The notes: generated by a model from the sequence alone, not told the origin. 64,000 nucleotides of DNA from an uncultured Alteromonadaceae bacterium (GCA_947503265.1 CANNDC010000011.1:109873-173872); one strand, 5' to 3'. Positions 35,234-45,290 are shown, numbered from the stretch's first letter. Program-made: numbers and translations.

Positions 35234-36091
35234 ATGACAATGGATCAAATTAGCGCTTTTTTGGACTCAAGCGTTTTCACGTTAGCAAAACACGAATTTA
35301 CCATTGCGGAATTAGTGTTAATTCCAACCATCCTCATCCTAGGAATATGGTTGACGCGCTTGCTCACGTCTGCACTCACCAAACGTTTAATTGAACGCGG
35401 AACAAATGCTGACATTGTGCACTTAGTCAAACGGGTATTTTACGTGCTTGCTCTGGTCGTTTTAGCAATCACCACTCTAGATTTCCTCAACGTTCCTATT
35501 ACCGCTTTTGCTTTCCTATCAGGTGCCATTGCTATCGGTTTTGGCTTTGGCGCGCAGAATATTATCAATAACTTTATTAGTGGCTGGATATTGATGTGGG
35601 AAAGACCCATACGAATAGGCGACTTCCTTGAAGTCGATGATGCTCGCGGTCGTGTCGAGGCAATTAACACTCGCTCAACGCGAATCCGACGCGTAGATGG
35701 TGTGCACATGCTCATTCCCAATAGCAAGTTATTGGAAAACACTGTGGTCAATTGGACCTTGGTTGATAGACTTACTCGCACATCCGTTCGTGTTGGCGTT
35801 GCTTATGGGTCAGATTGTAAATTGGTAAGCAAACTAATTGCTCAGGCGGTTAACGATCAAGATACGATTATCACTGTACCCGAACCCATTGTTATTTTTG
35901 ATGATTTTGGCGATAGCGCACTGATATTTGAGGTCTTTTTCTGGGTAAATGCCTCTGTAGAACGTGATTTAAGACGTATTAGGAGTGATATTCGCTTCCG
36001 AATCGATGAATTATTTTCTGAAAATAGTGTGGTTATTTCATTTCCACAACGCGACGTTCACATTGACGGTGAACTAAAGATTAGCCAATAG
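35234..36091 (+). CDS. MscS-family mechanosensitive channel
   Basis: 285 residues. Membrane segments at about 24-46, 65-86 and 90-115; TM3 carries small residues (FLSGAIAIGFGFGAQNIINNF). The beta domain WERPIRIGDFLEVDDARGRVEAIN follows, then LIPNSKLLENTVVNWT, and a C-terminal alpha/beta domain. mgtE starts 8 bp after it with AGGAG between, so the two are co-transcribed. This couples osmotic release with Mg2+ uptake. Confidence 0.9.
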   Translation: MTMDQISAFLDSSVFTLAKHEFTIAELVLIPTILILGIWLTRLLTSALTKRLIERGTNADIVHLVKRVFYVLALVVLAITTLDFLNVPITAFAFLSGAIAIGFGFGAQNIINNFISGWILMWERPIRIGDFLEVDDARGRVEAINTRSTRIRRVDGVHMLIPNSKLLENTVVNWTLVDRLTRTSVRVGVAYGSDCKLVSKLIAQAVNDQDTIITVPEPIVIFDDFGDSALIFEVFFWVNASVERDLRRIRSDIRFRIDELFSENSVVISFPQRDVHIDGELKISQ

Positions 36092-36099
36092 GAGCGACC

Positions 36100-37437
36100 A
36101 TGGCCGAGCAAATCTCTGATCTGATTGAAGAAGCGCTGAATTCCGAGCTTGATGATAATCTGGAAGCGTTAAATAGCAAAATAGCAGTCCAGGATGAAGT
36201 CGACATTGCTATGCTGCTGGAGTCACTACCTGTAGAGAAACGCCTAAATACGTGGGAAGCAGTACCTACCGCAAAGAAACTCGATGTTTTGGTAGAAATG
36301 CGTGGTGATCCTCGTGAGACTTTGCTTAAAGCTACCGATGAACCTGAACTCGATAAATTATTTACTGATATCGATTCAGAAACCTTATTGGAATTGTCCG
36401 ATTCCTTGCCAAATCAATTAATTGATCGGGCAGTTGAAGCCATGGACAAAAAGCAGCAACAATATTTTGTTGGTGCGAATCAATATAGCGAAGATCAGGT
36501 AGGCCATTGGGCAAGCCATGAAGTTTTAGTACTGCCTTTAACCGCTAAGGTCAGCGACGCAAAACGCTTTTTAAGAAGAGAATTGGCAGACTACACTGAT
36601 TGTATTTATTTGATTAACAGAGCCGGGCAATACTCCGAATCTGTCAAGCTTCATAAGATATATTTTGCGACCGAACACACGCCACTGGTTGATTTAGCAG
36701 AAGATGACATGGACATTATCAGAGCATCACAGGATTGCGCGAGCGCAGCACTAACTGTTCAACGCTCGGGCTTTTCAAGCTTACCCTTGGTAGACGATAA
36801 CTATCAGTTCTTAGGCAGAGTTGATATAGGTACAGCCAGTGAATTAATGAATGAGTCTTATGAGCGCCAAGTCATGGCTAGCGCCGGTATGGATGAAGAT
36901 GAAGATTTATTTTCTCCGGTTAGGACAAGTGCTAAGAATAGAGCGTTGTGGTTAGGTATCAACTTATTGACGGCCTTTATGGCTTCTTGGTTTATTGGGT
37001 TGTTTGAAGCCACATTACAGCAAGTGGTTGCTTTGGCCGTGTTGATGCCTGTTGTAGCCAGTATGGGGGGGATTGCAGGAAGTCAAACCCTAACCTTGAT
37101 CATTCGCGGTTTAGCATTAAAACAAGTGACATCAGCAAACTTAAAAGCCCTGCTCATCAAAGAATTACAGGTTGGTGGATTGAATGGCGTGATTTGGGCG
37201 ATCGTGATAGCAGCGGTTGCGTCCTACTGGTTTGGCAGCCCGGTATTGGGATTTGTAATTGGTTTAGCAATTTTGGTGAACATTTGTGCTGCAGCCCTTG
37301 CCGGTGTTGGAGTGCCTGTATTGCTAAACAAACTTAAACTCGACCCGGCACTGTCTGGTTCTGTCATATTAACCACGGTTACGGATATTGTGGGTTTCGT
37401 CGCATTTCTTGGCTTAGGGGCATTATTACTCGTGTAA
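36100..37437 (+). CDS. mgtE: MgtE magnesium transporter
   Basis: 445 residues. N-terminal superhelical domain (about 1-120), a CBS-pair region (about 130-255), then five membrane helices. Pore-region signatures are MPVVASMGGIAGSQTLTLI and TTVTDIVGFVAFLGLG, the latter carrying the conserved Asp of the central Mg2+ site. The GGIAGSQ variant replaces the more common GGNAGNQ, a change to note in the second motif. It shares an operon with the mscS gene before it. No M-box riboswitch was seen upstream. Confidence 0.92.
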   Translation: MAEQISDLIEEALNSELDDNLEALNSKIAVQDEVDIAMLLESLPVEKRLNTWEAVPTAKKLDVLVEMRGDPRETLLKATDEPELDKLFTDIDSETLLELSDSLPNQLIDRAVEAMDKKQQQYFVGANQYSEDQVGHWASHEVLVLPLTAKVSDAKRFLRRELADYTDCIYLINRAGQYSESVKLHKIYFATEHTPLVDLAEDDMDIIRASQDCASAALTVQRSGFSSLPLVDDNYQFLGRVDIGTASELMNESYERQVMASAGMDEDEDLFSPVRTSAKNRALWLGINLLTAFMASWFIGLFEATLQQVVALAVLMPVVASMGGIAGSQTLTLIIRGLALKQVTSANLKALLIKELQVGGLNGVIWAIVIAAVASYWFGSPVLGFVIGLAILVNICAAALAGVGVPVLLNKLKLDPALSGSVILTTVTDIVGFVAFLGLGALLLV

Positions 37438-37614
37438 ATTTGTACAAAAATCTAGTAAACTTCCGGTGTTTTACGCTGCACAAATTTCATTGCACTGTTA
37501 CTTGCTTCAGATTTCTGCTGCAGATTGTCTGTTGTAAATCTTCTGCTGCAATTCTTCTCATTTCATTTTCAGAAAATGTGTTGCTGTATTTGGTAGTTAT
37601 ACAAAGGATTTATC

Positions 37615-39363
37615 TTGTTTCGATACACATTTTACATTTTATTTTTTGGGCTATATTTTTGCTTTCCAGCTAATGCCTTAGATGCAGATATTTCAGGTGT
37701 GGAAGATACCAGCCTCGAAGATAATATAGTCGCTCATTTAACGACATTGAGCGCCCCTTCAACATGCTCGTTGACCGACAATATATTAACCACGATTGAA
37801 GAAAAAATTCAGCTTGCAGCCAAGGCGATGGGGTACTACCAAGTTGAGATTAATAATATCAAACTCGATGATGAAACAGGCTGTGATACAGTCGAATTGA
37901 GTTTGATTGTGGGTCCTCAAATAATTGTCAATGGAGTACTAATTCTGCTACAAGGTGAAGGTGAAAAAGATCCCGAGTTTGAAAAAATCAAACAGAATTT
38001 TCCAATAAAAGTCGGCTCACCACTTGTTCACAAAAACTACTCTTCCGGTAAAAATCAATTTGAATCTCTGGCACTGAGTCGAGGTTACTTTGATGCAAAA
38101 TATACAAAATCGGCGTTGAAAGTCGATGTAGAAAAAAGCCAAGCAGCTATTGAGCTAGTCTATCAAACTGGCCCTCGGTACCAGTTTGGCGAACTTCGCA
38201 TGCCCGAAGATCTCAAAGCTAGAGAATTGATTGAAAATGTCCGTACATTCAAGCCTTCTGAGCCTTATTCGAATGCAAAATTGGGTAAATTTAACCAGAA
38301 CTTGAAGTTAACCGGTTATTTTCAACAAGTAGTGGCTAGGCCCATTTTAAAAGATGCCCAAGGGTTAAAGATCCCTATCGAAGTCATATCCACCAGCCGC
38401 CCAAGAGACATTTTTAATGTCGGCGGTGGGGCTTCGACTGATACCGGACCGAGAGTCAAATTACGTTGGGATCGCCCATGGGTAAATAGCGATGGACATA
38501 GTATGAGTGCAGATATCAACCTATCCGTACCCATTCAGTCAGCAACCTTTAGGTATAAAATTCCAATTGAAGATCCGCTTGATAACTATTTTGTTTTGCA
38601 AGCCGGTTACAACGGCGAGGATGTCAATGATACAGACAACAGTCAAACATTGGTCGTTGCCGCTCAGCGTCATTGGACCAATGAAGATAGAGAATGGAAC
38701 AAGATCGCATTTATACGCTACGAATTATCAAGCTTCCAACAAGCTGATGATCCTCGCCAAACCACTGGGTTGTTGATCCCCGGGTTTACCTTGAGCCGCC
38801 ATCGTACAAGAGGTGGATTAGATGTGTTTTGGGGTGACTTACAACGAATCACCATCGAAGGGGCTTCTAAATCTATTGCTTCTGATATCGACTTAGCGCG
38901 AATTATTATGCAAACCAAATGGTTAAGAAGTTTTGGTGATCATAGATTTTTAATGAGAGCAGAATTTGCAGCCCTATCGTCCAGTGATTTTGATCGCGTT
39001 CCTTCAACCCTGCGCTATTTTGCTGGGGGAGACCAAAGCATCCGTGGATTTGGTTTGAAAACCCTTGCACCAAGAGAAACCACATCTGAGGGTATTGATG
39101 AGTTAGTCGGTGGACGCTATTTGAATGTGGGCAGTATCGAATATTCTTACCCTGTAGCCGAAAATTGGCGAGCAGCGGTCTTCATTGATGTGGGTAACGC
39201 CAGTGACGATCCGTTTCAGGATCTAGCTTACGGCTATGGAATTGGAGCAAGCTACATGTCGCCTGTGGGGCCAATTCGACTCTATCTTGCTCGTGGAGAA
39301 AGCAGTGTCAATGATGACCTGGATGATTTCCGCATCCATTTTTCTATGGGGCCAGCACTATGA
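37615..39363 (+). CDS. tamA: Translocation and assembly module subunit TamA
   Basis: Omp85-family outer-membrane barrel that works with TamB in envelope assembly or lipid transfer. 582 residues with a signal peptide (about 1-22), three POTRA domains (about 25-265) and a 16-strand barrel. The lid-loop motif RYFAGGDQSIRGFGLKTLAP is clear, and the C-terminus ends FRIHFSMGPAL. The start is TTG with AAAGGA upstream. tamB overlaps its stop by four bases. Confidence 0.93.
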   Translation: MFRYTFYILFFGLYFCFPANALDADISGVEDTSLEDNIVAHLTTLSAPSTCSLTDNILTTIEEKIQLAAKAMGYYQVEINNIKLDDETGCDTVELSLIVGPQIIVNGVLILLQGEGEKDPEFEKIKQNFPIKVGSPLVHKNYSSGKNQFESLALSRGYFDAKYTKSALKVDVEKSQAAIELVYQTGPRYQFGELRMPEDLKARELIENVRTFKPSEPYSNAKLGKFNQNLKLTGYFQQVVARPILKDAQGLKIPIEVISTSRPRDIFNVGGGASTDTGPRVKLRWDRPWVNSDGHSMSADINLSVPIQSATFRYKIPIEDPLDNYFVLQAGYNGEDVNDTDNSQTLVVAAQRHWTNEDREWNKIAFIRYELSSFQQADDPRQTTGLLIPGFTLSRHRTRGGLDVFWGDLQRITIEGASKSIASDIDLARIIMQTKWLRSFGDHRFLMRAEFAALSSSDFDRVPSTLRYFAGGDQSIRGFGLKTLAPRETTSEGIDELVGGRYLNVGSIEYSYPVAENWRAAVFIDVGNASDDPFQDLAYGYGIGASYMSPVGPIRLYLARGESSVNDDLDDFRIHFSMGPAL

Positions 39364-42300
39364 TCCAGACAAGTAAAATATGGTTGCGTAGGCTTGGAAT
39401 TACCCTCGCGGCATTGCTTCTATTTATTGTCTTAATTGTGTTAGGACTAATGACACCATGGGGAACTGGCTTAGCACTTAATATTGCTTCTTCTGCTTTG
39501 GAACCGTTGGAGATAGAGCGAGAAAGTGGTGGCCTAGGAGGAAATTTATCTCTTCGAAGTCTTGTTTGGGATGACGGTTCAACGAAGGCTGCACTTGAAG
39601 ATATTCAATTGGATATTAATTGGTCGTGCAGTCTAGGGATTAAAGTTTGTATAACAAGATTGTCTGCTGGAAAAATCGATGTTGTCGTCGCGGGAAATCA
39701 ACCGGCAGCAGAAGAACCACCTAGTGAACCTAGTAAAATCACCTTGCCGATTCCTGTTCGCATAGAGCAACTTTCGTTAGGCGCACTCAATGTAGATGTC
39801 GAAGAGGTTATCAAGTTGGGTTGGCAAGCACTGTCCATGAAAGTCGAAATGTACGACACCTTGCTGCTAGATGAATTTGTGCTAAACAAACCTAGTGTTT
39901 ATCTGCCAGAAGCGACAGAGGCTGAAAAAGCACCGAGTGAACCCTTGGTGATAGCGGATATATCTGCGTGGCAGTACCAACCTATATCCCTTGATGACCT
40001 GTTCATTCCTATTGACGCAAAGATTAATGGGCTAGAAATAGTTAACTTGAGTGCGTTTCAGGGTCAAGAACCCTTAGTGCAAATAGACAAAATTGCCAGC
40101 ACATTGGAATTAAAAGACAGTGAACTCACATTACAACAATTGTCTGTTCAGCATCAACAGGGAACATTGGACTTATCTGGGAATCTCAAACCTGATTATG
40201 CACACCAATTTACCCTTGTTGCCAACACATCCGAGGCCGCAGCGCAAAATTTAAACCTGAAGTTGAATATCGAAGGCTCTTTAGACTCGTTGCAAATAAC
40301 AGGCGAGACCCGAGGGGACTTGCAATCGACCTTACGTAGCAATGCTGAATTATCTGCCCCTTCACTCCCGCTAGCGCTAGAAATTAACTGGCAACAAACT
40401 GATCTGGCTAAATTGTTAGCTGATCAAGATGCTGAAATGATTTTAGACTCAGGAAATATGAGCCTTGAAGGAACAATGACGCAATATCAGCTATTGCTAA
40501 ACGGCGGATTAACCTCAAGCAGCTTGCCTGGTCTCACATGGTCCGTCGATGCAACAGGCAATAACCAAGCAGTCACGTTAGACAAGGCCGAAGTACTGAC
40601 ACTTGACGGTAAAGTCGAGCTTAGTGGTAAGTTGGCACTTACAACCAAAGCTGAATGGGTAGGTAAACTACAGGTTGAAGAAATTAAACCAGAAGTTTTT
40701 TGGCCTGAATATGAAGGCTTGGTAAATGCCGCTGTAGACCATAAACTCAGTTACTCTGCTGACGCATTGATAGTTGAGGCAACAAATATCCAATCGGATG
40801 GGAATTGGCGCGGATATCCATTAATGGCGTCTGGCAATGCCAATTATCATGACTCCAAGGGTTTAACTATTCCTAAGATCCTGTTCTCAACAGGCGGTAA
40901 TAATTTGGAACTGTCGGCTAACATTGATCCAGATAATGAGATAGAGGCAAGCGTTGATCTGAGCTTTGATGATCTATCCCATCTTTATCCAGAACTCGAA
41001 GGAAACGTGTCTGCTGCTATTCAGCTAGATGGTTCGGTGGCAGAGCCAATCCTTGTTATCGATTCCAATATCGAAGATATCAATTTTCAAAATAACGCCA
41101 TAGAAAGCGCATCGATTAAAGGGAGTATCCACTGGAACGAGCAAAAACAGGTGTCTTTACAAACCCTGGCGCAGAACATCGACATCAATGGCCAAGTAAT
41201 AAATGATATTAACATCAATCTAGATGGCGATGCTTCTGAGCATCAGCTAGTGACAAAAGTCGAGTCTGATATCATTAAGATAAATTCTCAGATAGTCGGT
41301 CAATTGTCAGATACTCAGTGGCAAGGAACTTGGCGGAAAGGGTTATTTGCTAGTGAATATGGAGAGTATCAACTCAATAATGCAGACACAAAAATTATTG
41401 CTGATTGGCAACAAAATCATTATGAACTTGGCGCCCACTGCTGGCTAGACAAAGACGCAGAGCTATGCATTAAGCAAGCAGTTTATAAAAATGAGCTAGC
41501 GAATATCGATATCACCGCAGCCAAGCTCGAGTTATTGCAAATTGCAGCTAAATTTGTTCCTGCGCTACAAAAAGTGTCTTCCGATACTCGGTTGTTTTTC
41601 AATGTTAAGGGACAATGGCGACCCGATACTTTGCCTATCGCCAACATAAATGGCTACCTTACGCCTTCTAAAATACGCATTGAAGGTCGGGAAATACCAA
41701 TAAACATCAAAGAACTCAGTTTTGAAGTCAACGCAGATGCAGAAAAGGCGTCTTCGAATCTTACTTGGGTTACGGAAAAAATTGGCAAGATAGAACTCAA
41801 TGCTGAAATAACAGATCCTCAGGAACAACGACTTTTAAACGGTCAGTTGCGGATTGACTCTTTGCTATTGGAACCTTTTTCAGAGTTTGTGCCAGTATTA
41901 GATGAGCTATCGGGAGAAATCAAAGGAGACTTGTCTCTGGGAGGAACGTTGCAGGTCCCGTTAATTGAAGGGGATATGCGAGTTGAAGACGTAGTATTAG
42001 CGGGTGATATGTTGCCCGCCAGAATTGACGGATGGAGTCAGGATGTCTCTTTTGCTGGCCAATCAGCAAGTTTTGAAGGCGAGTTTTTACTTGGCAATGG
42101 TAAAGGTCGCAGTTTAGGTTCGGCAGATTGGAGTGATATTCTGCTAGCGGAATTGGAACTGGAGGGGGATAATTTTGAACTCGACTACCGCGATACCGTA
42201 AGAGCTAGATTTTCACCAAAAGTGAAGATTAAAATTGATAAAGACTTGATCAAAGCAGATGGCAAAGTTGATGTTTTCTATGCACGAGTGAAAGTTAAAG

Positions 42301-43136
42301 AACTACCTCCAGAAGCGCAAAGTCCGAGTGAAGATGTGGTTTTGGTAAATCAGCCCCCCGTCGAGAAAGAGCCGGGTAGACCCATAGAAATGTCCCTGCA
42401 AGTCAATATTGATCCTGAAAAACAAAATGATGTGAAATTAGATGCGTTTGGTCTAACAACAGATTTAAGAGGCTCGCTATCCATTGAACAAGCCGATAAC
42501 AAGCTAACCGGCAATGGAGACTTAAATTTGGTCAACGGAAGGTATCAAGCATACGGGCAAGATCTGCTAATTCGCAAAGGTGAAATTCTCTTTTCTGGCC
42601 CATTAGACAGGCCAACGCTTGATATTGAAGCGATAAGAGATCCGGAAAAAACGGAAGATGATGTCATTGCCGGCTTACGTGTCTCTGGACAAGCCGAGCA
42701 ACCGGATATCGAAGTGTTTTCAAACCCAACGATGGAACAAAGTGAAGCCTTATCGTATTTGCTCCAAGGCAAGAGCTTTAGCAGCCAAACCGAAGGTGAG
42801 AGCAACGAGGCTATGCTGGCATCTGTGCTGTTGAATGCTGGGTTAAGCGGCAGCGAGAACCGAGTAAATAGAATCGGTCGGAAATTGGGTATTGAAGATC
42901 TGGCGTTTAACGCGAAAGGATCTGGAGAAGACACGCAATTATCGGTAACAGGTAACATTGCACAAGGTGTTCAGTTAAGCTACGAGGTGGGTGTATTTGA
43001 CTCCTCCTCCAAAGTAGGTCTGCGCTACCAGTTGTTACCTCAATTGTATGTCAAAGCAGTGTCAGGCGCTGAAACGGCTCTAGATATTTTTTATCAGTTT
43101 AGTCTTGGAAGAGTGGAAGAAGCAGACGAAAATTAA
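39360..43136 (+). CDS. tamB: Translocation and assembly module subunit TamB
   Basis: 1258 residues, typical for the inner-membrane-anchored AsmA-like lipid-transfer bridge. An N-terminal helix (LRRLGITLAALLLFIVLIVL) is followed by a long beta-taco body and a C-terminal DUF490 domain (about 1000-1258), with LNLVNGRYQAYGQDLLIRKG and ARDPEK-like (here IRDPEKTEDDVIAGLRVSG) motifs. Its ATG overlaps the tamA stop (ATGA). It is expected to connect to TamA through its C-terminus. Confidence 0.95.
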   Translation: MIQTSKIWLRRLGITLAALLLFIVLIVLGLMTPWGTGLALNIASSALEPLEIERESGGLGGNLSLRSLVWDDGSTKAALEDIQLDINWSCSLGIKVCITRLSAGKIDVVVAGNQPAAEEPPSEPSKITLPIPVRIEQLSLGALNVDVEEVIKLGWQALSMKVEMYDTLLLDEFVLNKPSVYLPEATEAEKAPSEPLVIADISAWQYQPISLDDLFIPIDAKINGLEIVNLSAFQGQEPLVQIDKIASTLELKDSELTLQQLSVQHQQGTLDLSGNLKPDYAHQFTLVANTSEAAAQNLNLKLNIEGSLDSLQITGETRGDLQSTLRSNAELSAPSLPLALEINWQQTDLAKLLADQDAEMILDSGNMSLEGTMTQYQLLLNGGLTSSSLPGLTWSVDATGNNQAVTLDKAEVLTLDGKVELSGKLALTTKAEWVGKLQVEEIKPEVFWPEYEGLVNAAVDHKLSYSADALIVEATNIQSDGNWRGYPLMASGNANYHDSKGLTIPKILFSTGGNNLELSANIDPDNEIEASVDLSFDDLSHLYPELEGNVSAAIQLDGSVAEPILVIDSNIEDINFQNNAIESASIKGSIHWNEQKQVSLQTLAQNIDINGQVINDININLDGDASEHQLVTKVESDIIKINSQIVGQLSDTQWQGTWRKGLFASEYGEYQLNNADTKIIADWQQNHYELGAHCWLDKDAELCIKQAVYKNELANIDITAAKLELLQIAAKFVPALQKVSSDTRLFFNVKGQWRPDTLPIANINGYLTPSKIRIEGREIPINIKELSFEVNADAEKASSNLTWVTEKIGKIELNAEITDPQEQRLLNGQLRIDSLLLEPFSEFVPVLDELSGEIKGDLSLGGTLQVPLIEGDMRVEDVVLAGDMLPARIDGWSQDVSFAGQSASFEGEFLLGNGKGRSLGSADWSDILLAELELEGDNFELDYRDTVRARFSPKVKIKIDKDLIKADGKVDVFYARVKVKELPPEAQSPSEDVVLVNQPPVEKEPGRPIEMSLQVNIDPEKQNDVKLDAFGLTTDLRGSLSIEQADNKLTGNGDLNLVNGRYQAYGQDLLIRKGEILFSGPLDRPTLDIEAIRDPEKTEDDVIAGLRVSGQAEQPDIEVFSNPTMEQSEALSYLLQGKSFSSQTEGESNEAMLASVLLNAGLSGSENRVNRIGRKLGIEDLAFNAKGSGEDTQLSVTGNIAQGVQLSYEVGVFDSSSKVGLRYQLLPQLYVKAVSGAETALDIFYQFSLGRVEEADEN

Positions 43137-43158
43137 TCGTAATGAAAACTAACAGTAA

Positions 43159-43752
43159 TTAGTCTGTTTTGTTTTCAATTATCTGCATAGCAATGTCGTA
43201 ATTTAAATCTTTAATAGCGTCTAACGTTTTTGCTAGTTCGGTGTCGTCGAGATACGTTTTCAAAGCAGCCTTGTATTTATCCAATTCATCATCGGACAAG
43301 TAACGACGCTTAGACAAATGTTCAACTAAGGCTTCTACAGAGTATTTCTCAAATTTTGGCGGTTGTTTTTCCGTTATAGCCCCTCCATTTTTCTTAGCAA
43401 AATAACAAGCAATTTTATCTAGGCAATCCGACAATGCTTCCTTTAGAGTCAGTAACATGGGTTCTCTACCTTCTCTAATGGCGTACTCGGTGGCTTTAGC
43501 TTTTATGTGCAAATCAACAGCACCAATAGTCGCTGCCAAACCTTTAATAGTATGTGCAGTTCTTTGTAGTTCTTCTTTATCAGTTACTATCGAGAGAGTC
43601 GTGAGTTGATCGGGTACATTACGATAGTTATCATAAAAACGTTGTAAAACTGTAATATAGAGATCTTCGTTATCACCAAGCAACGCCATTGCAGAGGTCA
43701 CGTCGAAACCCAAAATATCAAAATCTGCTTGGCTAGTATTATTTGAAGACAC
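43159..43752 (-). CDS. Orphan HPt (histidine phosphotransfer) protein
   Basis: 197 residues. The HPt motif RTAHTIKGLAATIGAVDL has phospho-accepting His67 within a four-helix bundle (about 20-115). The C-terminal 80 residues (KYSVEALVEHLSKRRYLSDD onwards) are helical and of unknown function. GTG start preceded by AAGGA. There is no kinase or receiver beside it, but hybrid kinases lacking their own HPt lie 4-14 kb away (bphP and the REC-HK-REC-REC gene), making it a candidate shared relay. It is followed by the MITE-like element on the upstream side. Confidence 0.85.
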   Translation of the reverse strand: MSSNNTSQADFDILGFDVTSAMALLGDNEDLYITVLQRFYDNYRNVPDQLTTLSIVTDKEELQRTAHTIKGLAATIGAVDLHIKAKATEYAIREGREPMLLTLKEALSDCLDKIACYFAKKNGGAITEKQPPKFEKYSVEALVEHLSKRRYLSDDELDKYKAALKTYLDDTELAKTLDAIKDLNYDIAMQIIENKTD

Positions 43753-43791
43753 ACACTTTTCCTTTTAAAAGTTCCATTCCATTTAACGTCC

Positions 43792-44061
43792 CTAGGGTCT
43801 GTTGACCTTTGCTGTATATTTTTGCAGCGATTGTGCGTTATTTAGGCAATACATTACGAGTGTCATGTAGTTGCTCTACTTAAGCGAGTAATAAAGCAGA
43901 ATAAATAATGCACAAACACTGCCCTTCGGGTTCGTCCTAAGCGCCTCCTGCTCTGAGTTGCTGATTTTTAGCTTAGAACCACTAGGCTTTCAAATCAGCG
44001 CCGCGATCAGAAGGCGCTTAGATAGAACAAAATTCATACAGCAAAGGTCAACAGACCCTAG
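43792..44061 (+). mobile_element. 270-bp MITE-like element with perfect 26-bp terminal inverted repeats
   Basis: The ends are exact reverse complements: 43792-43817 begins ctagggtctgttgac and 44036-44061 ends gtcaacagaccctag. The outer ctag at each end could be a 4-bp target duplication rather than part of the repeat. Internally, ctaagcgcct (near 43937) and aggcgcttag (near 44012), plus ctgattt and aaatcag, form further dyads. It has no coding capacity. Relic copies lie at 19564-19655 and 12903-12928, so this is a dispersed family. The driving transposase is not in the window. Confidence 0.85.
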
Positions 44062-44122
44062 TTTCCACAATGAGAACTTTTCTCAGAGTATAGTAAAAAT
44101 AAAGACTTAAAAAGAACTTAAT

Positions 44123-44551
44123 CTACTTGGACAAGCTATTATCCCGAAATCGGTACAAAGATAGCCATCCAACATAGCTAGTTACACTGCTTATTACCAT
44201 TCCCCATACCCAGTCTTTAAGACTAATCATTAAAGGCCATCCCTCTAAGATAGCGTAATTAGTCAGATTGTAGGCACCATATGAGGCCATCCCAAGCACA
44301 GCGCCAGACATTAAGACTTTCTGAGACGTAGCTAGCTTATTTGGCAATACAACTAAATATACGATAGCTCCGGAGTACATAAGATAGAAGGCAATCCAAG
44401 GTGCCATAGGATAGTCATCTCTGAGCATCCCTTGCATTGCTTGCAAGTAGCTTTCTTTAGCAATGAATCCAAGCCATATGGCATCCAAAACAAGGTAACT
44501 TGTTAATACTGATACATAGCTTATAAGTATCTGCTTCATCCCAGAAGTCAT
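44123..44551 (-). CDS. DUF2177 family membrane protein
   Basis: 142 residues with four membrane helices. The conserved pattern DAIWLGFIAKESYLQAMQGM, then FYLMYSGAIVYLVVLP, GMASYGAYNLTNYAIL and KDWVWGMVISSV matches DUF2177. Function unknown. The start is ATG 44551 with GAGAG upstream; a second ATG four codons in is possible. It is monocistronic, and its upstream region is shared with the hemerythrin gene on the other strand. Confidence 0.87.
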   Translation of the reverse strand: MTSGMKQILISYVSVLTSYLVLDAIWLGFIAKESYLQAMQGMLRDDYPMAPWIAFYLMYSGAIVYLVVLPNKLATSQKVLMSGAVLGMASYGAYNLTNYAILEGWPLMISLKDWVWGMVISSVTSYVGWLSLYRFRDNSLSK

Positions 44552-44855
44552 ATTCTTCTCTCAATTTTAGTCATAGAAATGTTAGACATACAATGCCGCC
44601 CCTTATTCACTCGTGATTCGCAATTCTGGGCAAGAGGTTAACTAGTTACTGCTAAATTTGAAATATAGATCCCTTGCAGACAATCCGTAAAAGCTACAGC
44701 AAGATTTGTAATATATTCCCAACCTAATCATCAACCCTTCATCGAAAAATTAATTTCATTATATATATCAGACGTTTAAGCAGGAAAAGTTGTTGGCATG
44801 GGAATAGCAATATCAGTAACAAGTTAACAACCAATCTTTTATTAAGGAGTATCAA
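44552..44855. other. divergent control region of DUF2177 and hemerythrin genes
   Basis: 304 bases. It holds a sigma-54 promoter candidate (44794) and two copies of the motif CNGCWANATTT inside longer similar blocks at 44648-44673 (actgctaaatttgaaatat) and 44696-44720 (acagcaagatttgtaatat), which may bind an activator. The same short motif recurs twice upstream of the DUF2383 gene at 60.6 kb. Confidence 0.5.
44794..44809 (+). promoter_or_regulatory. sigma-54 promoter candidate of the hemerythrin gene
   Basis: TGGCAT-GGGAA-TAGCA, with GG and GC exactly 10 bp apart, close to the consensus TGGCAC-N5-TTGCW. It is 62 bp upstream of ATG 44856. Confidence 0.65.
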
Positions 44856-45290
44856 ATGGAAATTTTTGAAGCATTGAGAAAAGACCACGAAAGGCAACGT
44901 TTGCTGATGAAGATATTAGTAGAAACATCTGGTGACAGTGATAGCCGTAACGAATTTTATGAAGAGCTCAAAGCGTCTCTTGAGAACCACGCTATAGCAG
45001 AGGAACGCCACTTTTATGCCCCTCTAATGGATTCGGATAAAACGATTGAAAAATCTCGACATAGTATTGCCGAACACCATGAAATCGATGAACTCATCGC
45101 AAAGTTAGATGAAACAGAAATGAGTTCGCCAGTGTGGCTGAAAACGATGAAAAAGCTTCAAAGCTTAGTTGAGCATCATCTTGCAGAAGAAGAGAAAGAA
45201 GTCTTCCAACAGGCCGGTAAAGTCTTATCTAAGAAACAGAAAGGTGAATTAGCAGAAGAGTACCAGCAAGAAATGGATACCCAAAGTTAA
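44856..45290 (+). CDS. Hemerythrin-like HHE cation-binding protein
   Basis: 144 residues, a four-helix bundle for a di-iron site. Ligand candidates: His in KDHERQR, His and Glu in LENHAIAEERHFY, His pair in IAEHHEIDEL, and His/Glu in LVEHHLAEEEKEVF. Members handle O2, NO or iron-sulfur repair and stress. It has AAGGAG upstream and lies behind a sigma-54 promoter candidate. The phosphatase-lipid kinase gene follows at 63 bp with no terminator between, so the two are probably co-transcribed. Confidence 0.9.
   Translation: MEIFEALRKDHERQRLLMKILVETSGDSDSRNEFYEELKASLENHAIAEERHFYAPLMDSDKTIEKSRHSIAEHHEIDELIAKLDETEMSSPVWLKTMKKLQSLVEHHLAEEEKEVFQQAGKVLSKKQKGELAEEYQQEMDTQS

Noticed and set aside
43921..44035. 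Coding potential or RNA gene inside the MITE
   Set aside because: No open frame with a ribosome site; the dyads are explained by the element's inner inverted repeats.
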